From: Clostridiales bacterium UBA1206
GTDB taxonomy: Bacteria > Bacillota > Clostridia > Oscillospirales > CAG-382
Assembly (NCBI GenBank): GCA_002310055.1
Contig: DBXS01000026.1
Location: 52,186 to 116,185, forward strand
Direction: 5' to 3'
DNA: 64,000 nucleotides
Below the pieces are notes generated by a model that saw only the letters and a list, made by a program, of their open reading frames with translations, did not search any database and was not told the origin of the DNA. Positions 1 through 9,050 of this stretch are shown piece after piece. The translations under genes were made by a program, and so were the position numbers. The first letter of the stretch is position 1. Each line of letters starts with the position of its first letter.

Positions 1-9
1 AAAACAAAA

Positions 10-15
10 AAGGAG
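10..15 (+). promoter_or_regulatory. RBS of the BMP lipoprotein gene
   Basis: AAGGAG lies seven bases before the ATG at 22. The promoter of this operon lies left of the window. Confidence 0.7.
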
Positions 16-21
16 CAAACA

Positions 22-1338
22 ATGAAAAAGATCATCTCTGCTATCCTCTGCCTTGCCCTTATTTGCGTGGCTTTCGTTTCCTGCGGGAATAACGAAACCC
101 CCGAAGAAGGTTCCGCCGCTTACGGTTTCTCGGGCGAAAAGGAACTTGCCGCTTGCGGCGCCGTTGACACCACCGCCGCCGACATCACCATCACCGGCGA
201 CGTTTCCGCTGTCAAGATCGGCGTCATCCTCGTAGGCGACGACACCGAAGGCTACACCAAAGCCCATATGGACGGCATTAAAGCCGCCGCCGCAGCTCTC
301 GGCATCGCCGACAGCCAGATCATCTGGAAATACAAGATCGACGAGACCGACGCTGTCACCGCAGCAGGCAACCAGCTCATCAACGAAGGCTGCACCTACA
401 TCTTCTCCAACTCTTACGGTCACCAGAGCTATATGGCAGCTCTCGCCCAGGCCAACCCCAACGTTCATTTCGTTGCTATGACCGGCGATACCGCCGCTGC
501 CGCCAACCTCAGCAACTTCAGCAACGCTTTCACCGCCGTTTATGAATCCCGTTACGTTTCCGGTGTCATCGCCGGTCTCAAACTCAAGGAACTCATCGAC
601 GCCGGCAAAGTCGCCGACAAGAACAAAGACGGCGACAACATCCGCATCGGCTACGTCGGCGCTTATAACTATGCCGAAGTCGTTTCCGGCTACACCGCTT
701 TCTATCTCGGACTCAAATCCGTCGTCAGCAACGTCGTTATGGACGTTTACTACACCTCTTCCTGGTTCGATTTCGATAAAGAAAAGGCCGCTGCCGAACT
801 CCTTATCGATAAAGGCTGCATAATCATAGGCCAGCACGCCGACTCCGCCGGCGCTCCTACCGCTGTTCAGGAAGCCCACAACAAAGGCATCGAAGTCTAC
901 TCCGTCGGTTACAACGTCTCTATGCTCGACGCCTGCCCCGACGCGGCTCTCACTTCCGCTTCCAACAACTGGAAAGTCTATTATCAGTACGCCCTCGCCT
1001 GCGCCATCAACGGCCAGGATATAGCCACCAACTGGGCTGCCGGCTACAAGAAAGACGCAGTTAACGTCACCGAACTCGGCACCGCCTGCGCTGCCGGCAC
1101 CGCCGCAGAAGTCGAAAAAGTCATCAACAACATCAAATCCGGCGCTGTCAAAGTGTTCGACACTTCCAAATTCACCGTCGGCGGCAAGACCGTTACCTGG
1201 GCTTACGCTTCCGACACCAACGGCGACTGGGTCAACGACGCCAACAACGTCATTTCCGACGGCCAGTTCCACGAATCTTACGTACAGAGCGCTCCCGCGT
1301 TCTCGATCCGTATCGACGGTATAACCGAACTCAACTGA
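22..1338 (+). CDS. BMP-family ABC transporter substrate-binding lipoprotein (probable nucleoside binding)
   Basis: This 438-residue protein is the extracellular substrate-binding component of an ABC importer, tethered to the membrane by lipid. Residues 1-21 form a lipoprotein signal ending in the lipobox Cys21 (FVSC). The remainder resembles the BMP/PnrA/Med family: a periplasmic-binding fold beginning near VKIGVILVGDD, with the typical GHQSYMAALAQANP and GYVGAYNYAEVVSGY segments. BMP proteins usually bind purine or pyrimidine nucleosides (BmpA, PnrA), so nucleoside uptake is the best guess, but the ligand is not shown by sequence. The matching ATPase and two permeases follow directly. Codon use is strongly biased to GCC, AAC and ATC with few ATA codons, as expected of an abundant binding protein. 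A hairpin follows the stop. Confidence 0.9.
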   Translation: MKKIISAILCLALICVAFVSCGNNETPEEGSAAYGFSGEKELAACGAVDTTAADITITGDVSAVKIGVILVGDDTEGYTKAHMDGIKAAAAALGIADSQIIWKYKIDETDAVTAAGNQLINEGCTYIFSNSYGHQSYMAALAQANPNVHFVAMTGDTAAAANLSNFSNAFTAVYESRYVSGVIAGLKLKELIDAGKVADKNKDGDNIRIGYVGAYNYAEVVSGYTAFYLGLKSVVSNVVMDVYYTSSWFDFDKEKAAAELLIDKGCIIIGQHADSAGAPTAVQEAHNKGIEVYSVGYNVSMLDACPDAALTSASNNWKVYYQYALACAINGQDIATNWAAGYKKDAVNVTELGTACAAGTAAEVEKVINNIKSGAVKVFDTSKFTVGGKTVTWAYASDTNGDWVNDANNVISDGQFHESYVQSAPAFSIRIDGITELN

Positions 1339-1358
1339 TCCATAGCACTTGACCATAG

Positions 1359-1388
1359 AGTGAAGCCGCTCCAACCAGCGGCTTCACT
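1359..1388 (+). terminator. Perfect 12-bp hairpin between binding-protein and ATPase genes (attenuator or mRNA stabiliser)
   Basis: AGTGAAGCCGCT, a six-base loop, then its exact complement. Only a weak T-stretch (CGTTT) follows, so it is more likely a partial terminator or an mRNA 3'-end stabiliser that keeps the binding-protein transcript in excess over the downstream ABC genes. It lies 20 bases after the lipoprotein stop and 32 bases before the ATPase start. Confidence 0.65.
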
Positions 1389-1420
1389 CGTTTATGGAAC
1401 ATTTCATTCCGGAGGTTTCG

Positions 1421-2980
1421 ATGGCACCTGAACGTACTCCAGTAATACAGCTAAAAGGAATAACAAAGCGATTCGGCAGCAGCGTTATCGCCAACGACGA
1501 TATTACGATGGACATATACGAAGGCGAGATCTTAGCGCTGCTCGGCGAAAACGGAAGCGGCAAGACCACGCTCCTTAATATGCTTTCGGGCATTTATTAC
1601 CCAGACAGCGGCGAGATCTACGTCCGCGGCGAACACGTTTCCATACGCTCCCCGCACGACGCGTATCTGCTCGGCATAGGGATGATTCATCAGCATTTCA
1701 AGCTTGTAAACGTCTTCACCGCCGCCGAGAACATCATACTCGGTATCGACGAAGGCGCGGTAATAGATCTCAAGACCGCTAAAAAGCGTATTCTCGAAAT
1801 ATGCAGCGAATACGGCTTCGAGATCGATCCCGACCAGAAGATATACGATATGTCCGTTTCGCAGAAGCAGACGCTTGAGATCGTCAAAGCGCTCTACCGC
1901 GGCGCCGACGTCCTTATACTCGACGAACCCACCGCCGTGCTCACTCCGCAGGAGACCGAAAAGCTTTTCAACGTCATAAGGAATATGCGCAACGCCGGCA
2001 AGACCATCGTCATCATCACGCACAAACTTCAGGAAGTGCTCGAGATCTCCGACCGCGTCGCGATCTTACGCAAGGGAAGATATATCGACAGCGTTCCGAC
2101 CTGCGACGCCACCGAACTTTCGCTTACCGAAATGATGGTCGGTCAAAAAGTCGAACTCAATATCGACAGACCCGAACCCAAAAACTGCGAGCTTCGACTT
2201 TCCGTCCGCGGACTTTCCTGCAAAAACGCCGAGAATATAGAAGTTCTTAAAGATATCACTTTCGACGCCTACTCGGGCGAGATACTCGGCATAGCGGGGA
2301 TTTCCGGCTGCGGTCAGAAAGAACTTCTGGAATCGATAGCCGGGCTCCAGAAACCCGAACCCGGCGCAGAGATCGTTTATATATCGCCCGAAGGCAAAAA
2401 CGAATCGCTTATTGGCAAAACGCCTAAAAAGATCCGCGCAATGGGAGTTTCGCTTTCTTTCGTCCCCGAAGACCGCATAGGCATGGGGCTTGTCGGCAGT
2501 ATGGGTATGGTCGACAATATGCTGCTCAAAACGTATAACCGCGGCTCCACGCCTCTTACCGACAAAAAGCCTTCCAAACGGCTCGCCGAACAGATCCGCG
2601 AAGATCTTGCGGTCGTAACGCCTTCTATCGGAACTCCGGTCCGTATGCTTTCCGGCGGCAACGTGCAGAAAGTGCTCGTCGGGCGTGAACTTTCTTCTTC
2701 GCCCACCGTGCTTATGACCGCGTACGCGGTGCGCGGGCTTGATATAAACACTTCTTACGTCATTTACCGCCTGCTAAACGAACAAAAAGAAAAAGGCGTC
2801 GCCGTTGTGTTCGTCGGCGAAGACCTCGACGTCCTGCTCGCTCTTTCGGACCGCATACTCGTCCTTTGCGGCGGCAGGGTCAGCGGCATACTCGACGCGC
2901 GCACGGCCACCAAAGAACAGGTCGGTTACCTTATGACCAATATCCCGGAAGAACAGGAGGCGCAGGATGAAAAACAGTAA
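1421..2980 (+). CDS. Nucleoside-type ABC importer ATPase with two nucleotide-binding domains (NupO/YufO-like)
   Basis: This 519-residue cytoplasmic ATPase is built from two fused ABC domains, as in the sugar/nucleoside CUT2 and BMP-linked importers. The first half has a full Walker A (GENGSGKTT) and Walker B (VLILDEP). The second half has the degenerate P-loop GISGCGQKE and the signature LSGGNVQKV followed by RGLDI, typical of the RbsA/NupO group. An upstream in-frame ATG at 1394 exists, but GGAGG at 1411-1415 sits five bases before the ATG at 1421, so 1421 is preferred. The gene overlaps the next one by 14 bases, implying translational coupling with the permeases. In the second Walker B region the usual acidic pair is replaced (VLMTAYAVRGLD), as is common for this half. 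Confidence 0.9.
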   Translation: MAPERTPVIQLKGITKRFGSSVIANDDITMDIYEGEILALLGENGSGKTTLLNMLSGIYYPDSGEIYVRGEHVSIRSPHDAYLLGIGMIHQHFKLVNVFTAAENIILGIDEGAVIDLKTAKKRILEICSEYGFEIDPDQKIYDMSVSQKQTLEIVKALYRGADVLILDEPTAVLTPQETEKLFNVIRNMRNAGKTIVIITHKLQEVLEISDRVAILRKGRYIDSVPTCDATELSLTEMMVGQKVELNIDRPEPKNCELRLSVRGLSCKNAENIEVLKDITFDAYSGEILGIAGISGCGQKELLESIAGLQKPEPGAEIVYISPEGKNESLIGKTPKKIRAMGVSLSFVPEDRIGMGLVGSMGMVDNMLLKTYNRGSTPLTDKKPSKRLAEQIREDLAVVTPSIGTPVRMLSGGNVQKVLVGRELSSSPTVLMTAYAVRGLDINTSYVIYRLLNEQKEKGVAVVFVGEDLDVLLALSDRILVLCGGRVSGILDARTATKEQVGYLMTNIPEEQEAQDEKQ

Positions 2981-4163
2981 GATCGCTCACGAACCGTTGT
3001 TTCATATCACCAAACGCCCTCCTATGTCAAAACTATCGGCGTTTTCCGTAAGAATAGGCGCGTTTTTCGCCGCGCTGATTCTTAGCGCCTTATTCGTCCT
3101 CATAACTATAGGGATCGACCCCTGGACCTTTATCAAAACTATGATAAAAGGCGCGTTCGGCGTACCCGGCGCGGAAAAAGCCGATTCGTTTTCCGCTTTT
3201 TGGAGCATTTTTTCCAAGGACAGTTATTTCTGGATCACACTTAAGACCGCGTGCAAGCTGCTGCTCATCGCCGTGGCGCTCGCGCCTGCCTTCAAGATGC
3301 GCTTCTGGAACATAGGCGCCGAAGGTCAGCTGCTCGCCGGAGGTATGGGGGCCGCATTCCTTATGTTCAATTACGGAACGCTCCCCGTATATATCCTCCT
3401 GCCGCTTATGCTTATAGTCAGCATCGTCTGCGGCGCAGTCTGGGCGGTCATCCCGGCGGTGTTCAAAGCCAAATTCAACACCAACGAAACGCTCTTCACG
3501 CTTATGATGAACTATATCGCGATGAAGATCGTCGACTACTTTTATAATCTGTGGCGCGGACCGATGTCTGCGCTCGGGATGATAAACCCCTCCACAAACG
3601 CCGGATGGCTGCGCTCGATCTGGAGCGGCAAGGAAGCCGCTTGGTTCCGCAACGAAGACCTTATCTTTATGTTCATTATAATCCTTATTACGGTGCTGAT
3701 GTATCTGTATCTCAGGTTCACCAAGCAGGGCTATGAGATCGCTGTCGTCGGCGATTCCCAGAATACCGCAAAATACGCCGGCATAAGCGTTAACAAAGTT
3801 ATGCTGCGCACGATGGCGATATCCGGTGCGATATGCGGACTTTGCGGATTCCTGTGCGTTTCTTCCCAAAGCCACACCATCACTTCGACGTTGGGCAACG
3901 GCTACGGGTTCACGGCGATAATCGTCGCCTGGCTTTCCAAATTCAACACCTTCGTTATGGTTGGAGTATCGATCCTTATCGTCGCGCTCGAAAACGGATC
4001 GATGCTTATGGCGAACACATACGGTGATTTAGGATTTTCTCCTGCTTCCGCCAAAATAATCGTGGGCGTTATGCTCCTGCTCATAATCGGCTGTGAATTC
4101 TTCATCAACTACAAGCTGGCGTTCCGTTCGCGCGCCGCAAAAAAGGAGGAGGTAACCGAATGA
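2967..4163 (+). CDS. ABC transporter permease, nucleoside/BMP type (NupP-like)
   Basis: This 398-residue integral membrane protein belongs to the BPD_transp_2 permease family. About ten hydrophobic helices follow a short polar N-terminus. Family-typical segments include FKMRFWNIGAEGQLLAGGMG and the cytoplasmic loop GYEIAVVGDSQNTAKYAGISV, which contacts the ATPase. AGGAGG lies six bases before the ATG, inside the ATPase gene, and the gene overlaps the second permease by four bases (ATGA). With its partner it forms the translocation channel for the substrate delivered by the BMP lipoprotein. Confidence 0.9.
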   Translation: MKNSKIAHEPLFHITKRPPMSKLSAFSVRIGAFFAALILSALFVLITIGIDPWTFIKTMIKGAFGVPGAEKADSFSAFWSIFSKDSYFWITLKTACKLLLIAVALAPAFKMRFWNIGAEGQLLAGGMGAAFLMFNYGTLPVYILLPLMLIVSIVCGAVWAVIPAVFKAKFNTNETLFTLMMNYIAMKIVDYFYNLWRGPMSALGMINPSTNAGWLRSIWSGKEAAWFRNEDLIFMFIIILITVLMYLYLRFTKQGYEIAVVGDSQNTAKYAGISVNKVMLRTMAISGAICGLCGFLCVSSQSHTITSTLGNGYGFTAIIVAWLSKFNTFVMVGVSILIVALENGSMLMANTYGDLGFSPASAKIIVGVMLLLIIGCEFFINYKLAFRSRAAKKEEVTE

Positions 4164-5143
4164 TCATCTGGATCCAAAAAGCAATAGGATTCGCCGCGCT
4201 TATCACTCTCGCGGCGCTCGGCGAGCTCCTCACAGAAAAATCCGGCGGTCTTAACTTAGGCACTCCCGGTACTATGTGCGTCGGCGCCGCTACCGGCTTT
4301 ATCGCGGCTTTCCGCTACTGCCAGGCGGTTGAAGAACCCAGTGTTATAATTATACTCATTTTAACGCTGCTCGTTTCGTTCCTTTCCGCAATGCTCATAG
4401 GCCTCATCTACAGCTTCTTTACCGTCACGCTGCGCATCAACCAGAACGTCGTAGGACTCGTCCTTACGATATTCGGATGCGGCCTTGCCGAATTCTTATC
4501 GATCTATTTCGTGCAGTCTTCTTCCGGCAACGTCAGATGCGACCCGGCGAACAGAGTTTTCACGGCGCTCATACCGTGGGTCTCGGAAAAACTCGGCGTC
4601 GTTTCCGATCTGCTGTTCTCTTACGGATTTATGCTGTACGTCACTATCGCGATCGCCGTCGGTATGCATCTGGTCTTCAACAAGACCCGCATAGGCCTTA
4701 ATCTGCGCGCCGTGGGCGAAAGTCCCGCCACTGCGGACGCTGCCGGCATAAACGTTTCGCGTTACAAATACGCAGCTTCCTGTATCGGTTCCGGCATCAC
4801 CGGCCTTGCCGGCGTGTACTGCGTAATGGAATTCAAGAGCGGCGCCTGGGCGACCGCCGACATCAGCACAATCCAGGCGTTCGGCTGGATGGCCGTGGCG
4901 CTCGTCATTTTCGCTGTTTGGAAACCGCTCAACCTGCTTTGGGGCTCGCTCGTGTTCGGCATATGCTACTGGGCTTATCAGTACCTGCCCGGAATGCTGG
5001 GTATCAAAGTTTCCACCGACCTTGCGCAGATGCTCCCGTATATAATCACCATAATCGTGCTCATAATCGTTTCGCTCGGCAAAAAGAAAGAAAACTTAGG
5101 CCCCGCCTCGCTCGGTATGACCTATTTCAGAGAAGAGCGCTGA
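4160..5143 (+). CDS. ABC transporter permease, nucleoside/BMP type (NupQ-like)
   Basis: This 327-residue membrane protein is the second permease of the importer. It begins with LGELLTEKSGGLNLGTPGTM, the conserved opening of the YufQ/NupQ family (the segment describing a Leu-Asn rich loop after helix 1), and contains the ATPase-contact loop IGLNLRAVGESPATADAAGINV. GGAGGAGG lies just upstream. It is the last gene of the operon, since a strong terminator follows 14 bases after the stop. Confidence 0.9.
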   Translation: MIIWIQKAIGFAALITLAALGELLTEKSGGLNLGTPGTMCVGAATGFIAAFRYCQAVEEPSVIIILILTLLVSFLSAMLIGLIYSFFTVTLRINQNVVGLVLTIFGCGLAEFLSIYFVQSSSGNVRCDPANRVFTALIPWVSEKLGVVSDLLFSYGFMLYVTIAIAVGMHLVFNKTRIGLNLRAVGESPATADAAGINVSRYKYAASCIGSGITGLAGVYCVMEFKSGAWATADISTIQAFGWMAVALVIFAVWKPLNLLWGSLVFGICYWAYQYLPGMLGIKVSTDLAQMLPYIITIIVLIIVSLGKKKENLGPASLGMTYFREER

Positions 5144-5157
5144 ATATAACAAAAATG

Positions 5158-5200
5158 ATTGCCCGTGATACTCTAAACGGTATCGCGGGCAATGTTTTTT
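5158..5200. terminator. Bidirectional terminator between the nucleoside importer and malQ
   Basis: ATTGCCCGTGATAC pairs with GTATCGCGGGCAAT around an eight-base loop, followed by GTTTTTT on the + strand. An A-rich stretch on the left (AACAAAAATG) gives a U-rich tail for the minus strand. It serves both converging genes, and malQ ends at its edge. Confidence 0.85.
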
Positions 5201-6677
5201 ACCTGATTTCATTTTTCTTTTGCTTCTTTTGCGGATCTTCGTACCTGCCGTAAAGCTCGTTCAGATATTTCAGGCGTTCGGTATCAATGGAACGCAGCTG
5301 TTCTTCGGTCACGCGCCATCCCCAGTTGCCCGACTCCACGCCGGGAACGTTCATACGGGTATCGGAACCGTACATAAGCAGATCCTGCAAAGGGAAGATG
5401 ACCGTATCGGCGCTGCATTCGAGCATCGTCCGTATCACGGAATAATACGCTTCGCGCCTGTCCCAGTACCCGTCCTCGAAACCGCAGTACGAAAGTATGC
5501 GCCTTCTTTCGCCGTCGTCGAGCGACCAGAGATATCCGAGCAAAGTGTCGTTATCGTGCGTTCCGGTATACGCTATGCAGTTTTTCGGGTAATTGTAGGG
5601 AAGATGCGTATTTTCGGGGTCGCCGTCGAAACCGAACTGGAACACCCGCATCCCGGGGAAACCGCTGTCGTCGACAAGCGCTTTAACCTCGGGGGTTATC
5701 ACGCCAAGATCTTCGGCGACAAGCTGTTTTTCGCCAACGACTTTTTTGAGCGCTTTTATCAGGTCCATACCCGGGCCTTTCATCCACATGCCGTCGCGCG
5801 CGTTAGCTGCGCCGGGTTCGCAGGAATAAAACGCTTCGAGCCCTCTGAAATGATCTATGCGGATACAGTCGAAGAACTCGCACATAAACGCTATCCGGTC
5901 GCACCACCAGGAATAACCGTCTTTTTTCATTTTATCCCAGTCATACAGCGGGTTGCCCCAAAGCTGACCGTCTTCGCTGAAATAATCGGGCGGAACGCCT
6001 GCGACGCGCTTCGGTCTTTTGCGCTCGTCGAGCATAAAGTTTTCGGGCTCTTCCCACACGTCGGAACTGTCTTGAGATACGTATATAGGAATATCGCCGA
6101 TTATCTTTATTCCTTTTGAATTGGCGTACTCTTTGAGCAATCTCCACTGGCGTACGAATACGTAGCAAATGAAACGCCAGGTATCGTACACATTTGTGTC
6201 GCTTTGGTCGTTTTCCCATTCCCAGAACGGCTTTCCGCCGTTGGCGGCGCGGCGCGCCATAAATTCGCAGAACTTTTCGGTATGCGGATGCGTTTCAAAA
6301 AAGGTATAGAAATCTTTGCCGAGAGTGACGCGCGCGGCAGCTTTTTCAAGCAGCGCCAAACGCTCGTTTTTGAGTTTGTCAAATTCGCAGACGTACGGAG
6401 TTTCCTGTTTGCATCCCGCAAGCTCTTCGTCGGAAATAAGCCCCACGTCGCAAAGCTGCTCAAGATCTATAAAATAAGGGTTCACCGAAAAAGCGCTGAA
6501 CGAACTGTACGGCGACGAAAATCCGTCGGGCAGGCAAAAGGGAAGCACCTGCCAGTAAGAAAAACCCGCCGAAGCAAGAAAATCCACAAAATCGCGCGCT
6601 TCTTTGCCGAAAGCGCCGCAGGAGCGTTCGCCCCAAAGCGACGAGATATGCAGAAGCACTCCGCTTTTTCTTTTCAT
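5199..6677 (-). CDS. malQ: 4-alpha-glucanotransferase (amylomaltase)
   Basis: This 492-residue cytoplasmic GH77 enzyme disproportionates maltodextrins by moving glucan segments between chains, releasing glucose. Typical MalQ features are the N-terminal RKSGVLLHISSL, the FSPYSSFSAFSVNPYFIDLEQL segment, the nucleophile region CIRIDHFRGLEA, the acid/base region VAEDLG and FPGMRVFQFGF with GTHDNDT near the end. Length fits the family (about 500). An earlier in-frame ATG lies at 6698, but GAGGAGG sits five bases before the ATG at 6677, so that start is preferred. It lies beside the maltodextrin-type importer and GH13 enzyme, consistent with use of imported oligosaccharides. Confidence 0.93.
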   Translation of the reverse strand: MKRKSGVLLHISSLWGERSCGAFGKEARDFVDFLASAGFSYWQVLPFCLPDGFSSPYSSFSAFSVNPYFIDLEQLCDVGLISDEELAGCKQETPYVCEFDKLKNERLALLEKAAARVTLGKDFYTFFETHPHTEKFCEFMARRAANGGKPFWEWENDQSDTNVYDTWRFICYVFVRQWRLLKEYANSKGIKIIGDIPIYVSQDSSDVWEEPENFMLDERKRPKRVAGVPPDYFSEDGQLWGNPLYDWDKMKKDGYSWWCDRIAFMCEFFDCIRIDHFRGLEAFYSCEPGAANARDGMWMKGPGMDLIKALKKVVGEKQLVAEDLGVITPEVKALVDDSGFPGMRVFQFGFDGDPENTHLPYNYPKNCIAYTGTHDNDTLLGYLWSLDDGERRRILSYCGFEDGYWDRREAYYSVIRTMLECSADTVIFPLQDLLMYGSDTRMNVPGVESGNWGWRVTEEQLRSIDTERLKYLNELYGRYEDPQKKQKKNEIR

Positions 6678-6746
6678 ACGTTCCTCCTCATACGGCAAAG
6701 TGATTTGAAACGCTATCTTACAGCCGCTTGCCGTATATCCACATAA

Positions 6747-6775
6747 ATACTAACTCTTTCCTCTTTTTTTGTCAA
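6747..6775 (-). promoter_or_regulatory. SigA-type promoter for malQ
   Basis: Reading the minus strand: TTGACA (6770-6775), 17 bases, TAGTAT (6747-6752). The start codon is about 70 bases downstream. It faces the galactanase promoter in the same divergent intergenic region. Confidence 0.65.
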
Positions 6776-6814
6776 GAGGTTATAAAAATATTTGCTCGCA
6801 TATTCATTATCCTC

Positions 6815-6843
6815 TTGTTTTTCGGAAAGCGAAATGTTATTAT
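6815..6843 (+). promoter_or_regulatory. SigA-type promoter (extended -10) for the GH53 galactanase gene
   Basis: TTGTTT (6815-6820), 17 bases, TATTAT (6838-6843), with TG one base before the -10, an extended -10. The start codon is 32 bases further on. Confidence 0.6.
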
Positions 6844-6874
6844 TAAAGCAGAAAGTGAACAAGGAGATATTCAT

Positions 6875-8872
6875 ATGATAAAAAAACTGTTCCGCACCTT
6901 TTCGCTCGCGTTCACCGGCATAATCGCCACCGCTTTTGCCCTTTCGGGGTGCTCCGGCGTCAATAAAGTCGATATCACGCCGCTTCCAAAAGTAGAAAGC
7001 GCCGGTCTTTACGTCAAGCGCGTGGAATCGCTTAAAAACGATTTTATACTCGGAATGGACGTGTCGTCTATAATATCGCTGGAAGACAGCGGAGTTTCGT
7101 TTTACGGGTTCGACGGCGCAAAGCGCGATCTGTTCGAACTGCTCGGCGAAAACGGCGTCAATTATATCCGCGTCCGCGTGTGGAACGATCCGTACGACTC
7201 CGAAGGCAACGGCTACGGCGGCGGAAACTGCGATATAGAAAAAGCCGTCGAAATAGGGAAGAGAGCCAACGCGAACGGGATGCGGCTGCTTCTCGACTTC
7301 CATTATTCCGATTTCTGGGCGGATCCTTCCAAGCAGATGGTCCCCAAAGCCTGGAAAGGGATGGATATAGAAACAAAGTCGCAGGCGCTCTACGATTACA
7401 CCGTCGAATGCCTTAAAAAGCTCAGATCCGCTGGCGTAGACGTCGGTATGGTGCAGATCGGCAACGAAACTAACGGCAGCTTCTGCGGCGAAAAGATATG
7501 GTTCAACATCCAGTCGCTGATGTCTTCCGGCGCAAAGGCGGTACGCGAGATCTATCCCAAATCTCTCGTGGCGCTGCATTTCGCCAATCCCGAAAAAGTC
7601 AGCAATTATGAAGACTACGCCAAAAAGCTAAATTATTATAACATAGATTACGACGTGTTCGCTTCGTCCTACTATCCGTACTGGCACGGAACTATGGATA
7701 ACCTCGCGTCTGTGCTTTCGGATATCGCCGAAAAATATAATAAACAGGTAATGGTTATGGAAACGTCGTACGCCTACACCGGCGAAGACACCGATTTCTT
7801 CGGCAACACCATAGGCGACGGCGGAACGTACGATAAACCGTATCCGTACACCGTACAGGGGCAGGCGAATCTGGTGCGCGACGTAATTGACACAATTGCG
7901 AACAAGACGAAAAACGGCATAGGCGTCGTTTACTGGGAAGGCGCGTGGATAACCGTCGGCGGCTCTTCTTACGAAGAAAACAAGGCGCTGTGGGAAAAAT
8001 ACGGCTCCGGCTGGGCGACGAGCTACGCTTCGGAATACGATCCCAACGACGCCGGAAAGTATTACGGAGGCAGTTCAGTCGACAATCAGGCGTTTTTCGA
8101 TAAAAACGGAAAAGCGCTCGAATCGCTCAAAGTGTTCAATCTCGTTAGATACGGCAACGAGATCAAACCCGTTCCCGACGCGCTCGAAGACGTTAATCTC
8201 ATCGTCGACCTCAACGGCGAAATAACTCTTCCCGCCACGGTAAATGCGGTTATGACCGACGATTCAAAGCAGCCGGTCCCAGTCACCTGGAACGTCACCG
8301 AAAGCGATATCGAAGATATGAAAAACGGCGGCGTGCGCAAATACAGTTACACCGGCAACGCCGGAGGAATGACGGCGCACTGCACGGTATCGATGGTCGA
8401 ATACAATTACTTAAAGAATTACAGCTTTGAAGACGGGGACGACGGCTGGGTTGTCAAGGAATACGGCAAGGCGGACGAACTTTACGTGGAAGACAAAAAG
8501 ACCGATTCGCTTACAGGGAACAAACATTTCCATTTCTGGAGCGCTTCGCGCGACAGCGTGGATTTTGAGCTCGAGCAAACGGTCGAAAACCTCCCGTCCG
8601 GTTCTTACAGATTTTCAATTTCCATAATGGGCGGCGACGCGGGAGATACCGAAATATACGCGTACGTCCGCGTAAACGGAGAAATTGCGGGAACCGCTCC
8701 TATGCAAATCACGAGCTATAACAACTGGGACACCGCCTCGGTTGATATAAACGGATTTGCAGAAGGGGATACGCTTACGGTGGGGATCCGCGTTAAATGT
8801 TCCGGCTCCGGCAGCGGCGCATGGGGAAAGATCGACGACGCGCTGCTCAATTCGGTCAAAAACGTCGAATAA
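6875..8872 (+). CDS. Secreted GH53 arabinogalactan endo-beta-1,4-galactanase lipoprotein with C-terminal carbohydrate-binding region
   Basis: This 665-residue lipoprotein has a signal ending in LSGC (Cys26). Residues about 45-430 form a GH53 domain: FILGMDVSSIISLE opening, acid/base Glu198 in QIGNETNG and nucleophile Glu296 in VMVMETSY. GH53 enzymes cut beta-1,4-galactan side chains of pectin. After it comes an Ig-like segment (about 450-510, Big_4-like, ITLPATVNAVMTDDSKQPVPVTW) and a C-terminal beta-sandwich starting NYSFEDGDDGWVV (about 515-660), resembling the CBM61-like galactan-binding modules found in other GH53 proteins. AAGGAGAT precedes the ATG at 6875, while longer in-frame readings upstream lack a signal. 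It acts at the cell surface and probably supplies galacto-oligosaccharides, though the adjacent importer is of the maltodextrin type. Confidence 0.9.
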   Translation: MIKKLFRTFSLAFTGIIATAFALSGCSGVNKVDITPLPKVESAGLYVKRVESLKNDFILGMDVSSIISLEDSGVSFYGFDGAKRDLFELLGENGVNYIRVRVWNDPYDSEGNGYGGGNCDIEKAVEIGKRANANGMRLLLDFHYSDFWADPSKQMVPKAWKGMDIETKSQALYDYTVECLKKLRSAGVDVGMVQIGNETNGSFCGEKIWFNIQSLMSSGAKAVREIYPKSLVALHFANPEKVSNYEDYAKKLNYYNIDYDVFASSYYPYWHGTMDNLASVLSDIAEKYNKQVMVMETSYAYTGEDTDFFGNTIGDGGTYDKPYPYTVQGQANLVRDVIDTIANKTKNGIGVVYWEGAWITVGGSSYEENKALWEKYGSGWATSYASEYDPNDAGKYYGGSSVDNQAFFDKNGKALESLKVFNLVRYGNEIKPVPDALEDVNLIVDLNGEITLPATVNAVMTDDSKQPVPVTWNVTESDIEDMKNGGVRKYSYTGNAGGMTAHCTVSMVEYNYLKNYSFEDGDDGWVVKEYGKADELYVEDKKTDSLTGNKHFHFWSASRDSVDFELEQTVENLPSGSYRFSISIMGGDAGDTEIYAYVRVNGEIAGTAPMQITSYNNWDTASVDINGFAEGDTLTVGIRVKCSGSGSGAWGKIDDALLNSVKNVE

Positions 8873-8904
8873 AAACGAAACAGATAATTTTCCATAATTA
8901 ATAT

Positions 8905-8934
8905 TGCACAATATTTTGTCGTACTAATTGTGCA
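8905..8934. promoter_or_regulatory. Inverted repeat upstream of the binding-protein promoter (possible operator)
   Basis: TGCACAAT at 8905-8912 is repeated inverted as ATTGTGCA at 8927-8934, with centres about 22 bases (two helical turns) apart, ending 24 bases before the -35 box. The position and spacing suit binding of a dimeric regulator, but no regulator gene is present in the window. Confidence 0.4.
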
Positions 8935-8958
8935 TCATAACAAATCGGCGCCAAAGTG

Positions 8959-8987
8959 TTGACATTATTCAGTATATAATGTATAAT
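8959..8987 (+). promoter_or_regulatory. Consensus SigA promoter of the maltodextrin-type ABC operon
   Basis: Perfect TTGACA (8959-8964), 17 bases, perfect TATAAT (8982-8987). The start codon at 9051 is about 57 bases beyond the predicted transcription start. Such a strong core promoter suits a highly expressed binding protein and implies control by a repressor or catabolite regulator. Confidence 0.8.
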
Positions 8988-9050
8988 AACGAGGCTCGGA
9001 GGATACTCCGGGTAAATTTAACAGATTATTATATTTGGAGGCATTATTCT

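Noticed and set aside
8975..8980. TATAAT at 8975 as the -10 of the sugar importer promoter
   Set aside because: It lies only ten bases from TTGACA; the second TATAAT at 8982-8987 gives the proper 17-base spacing.
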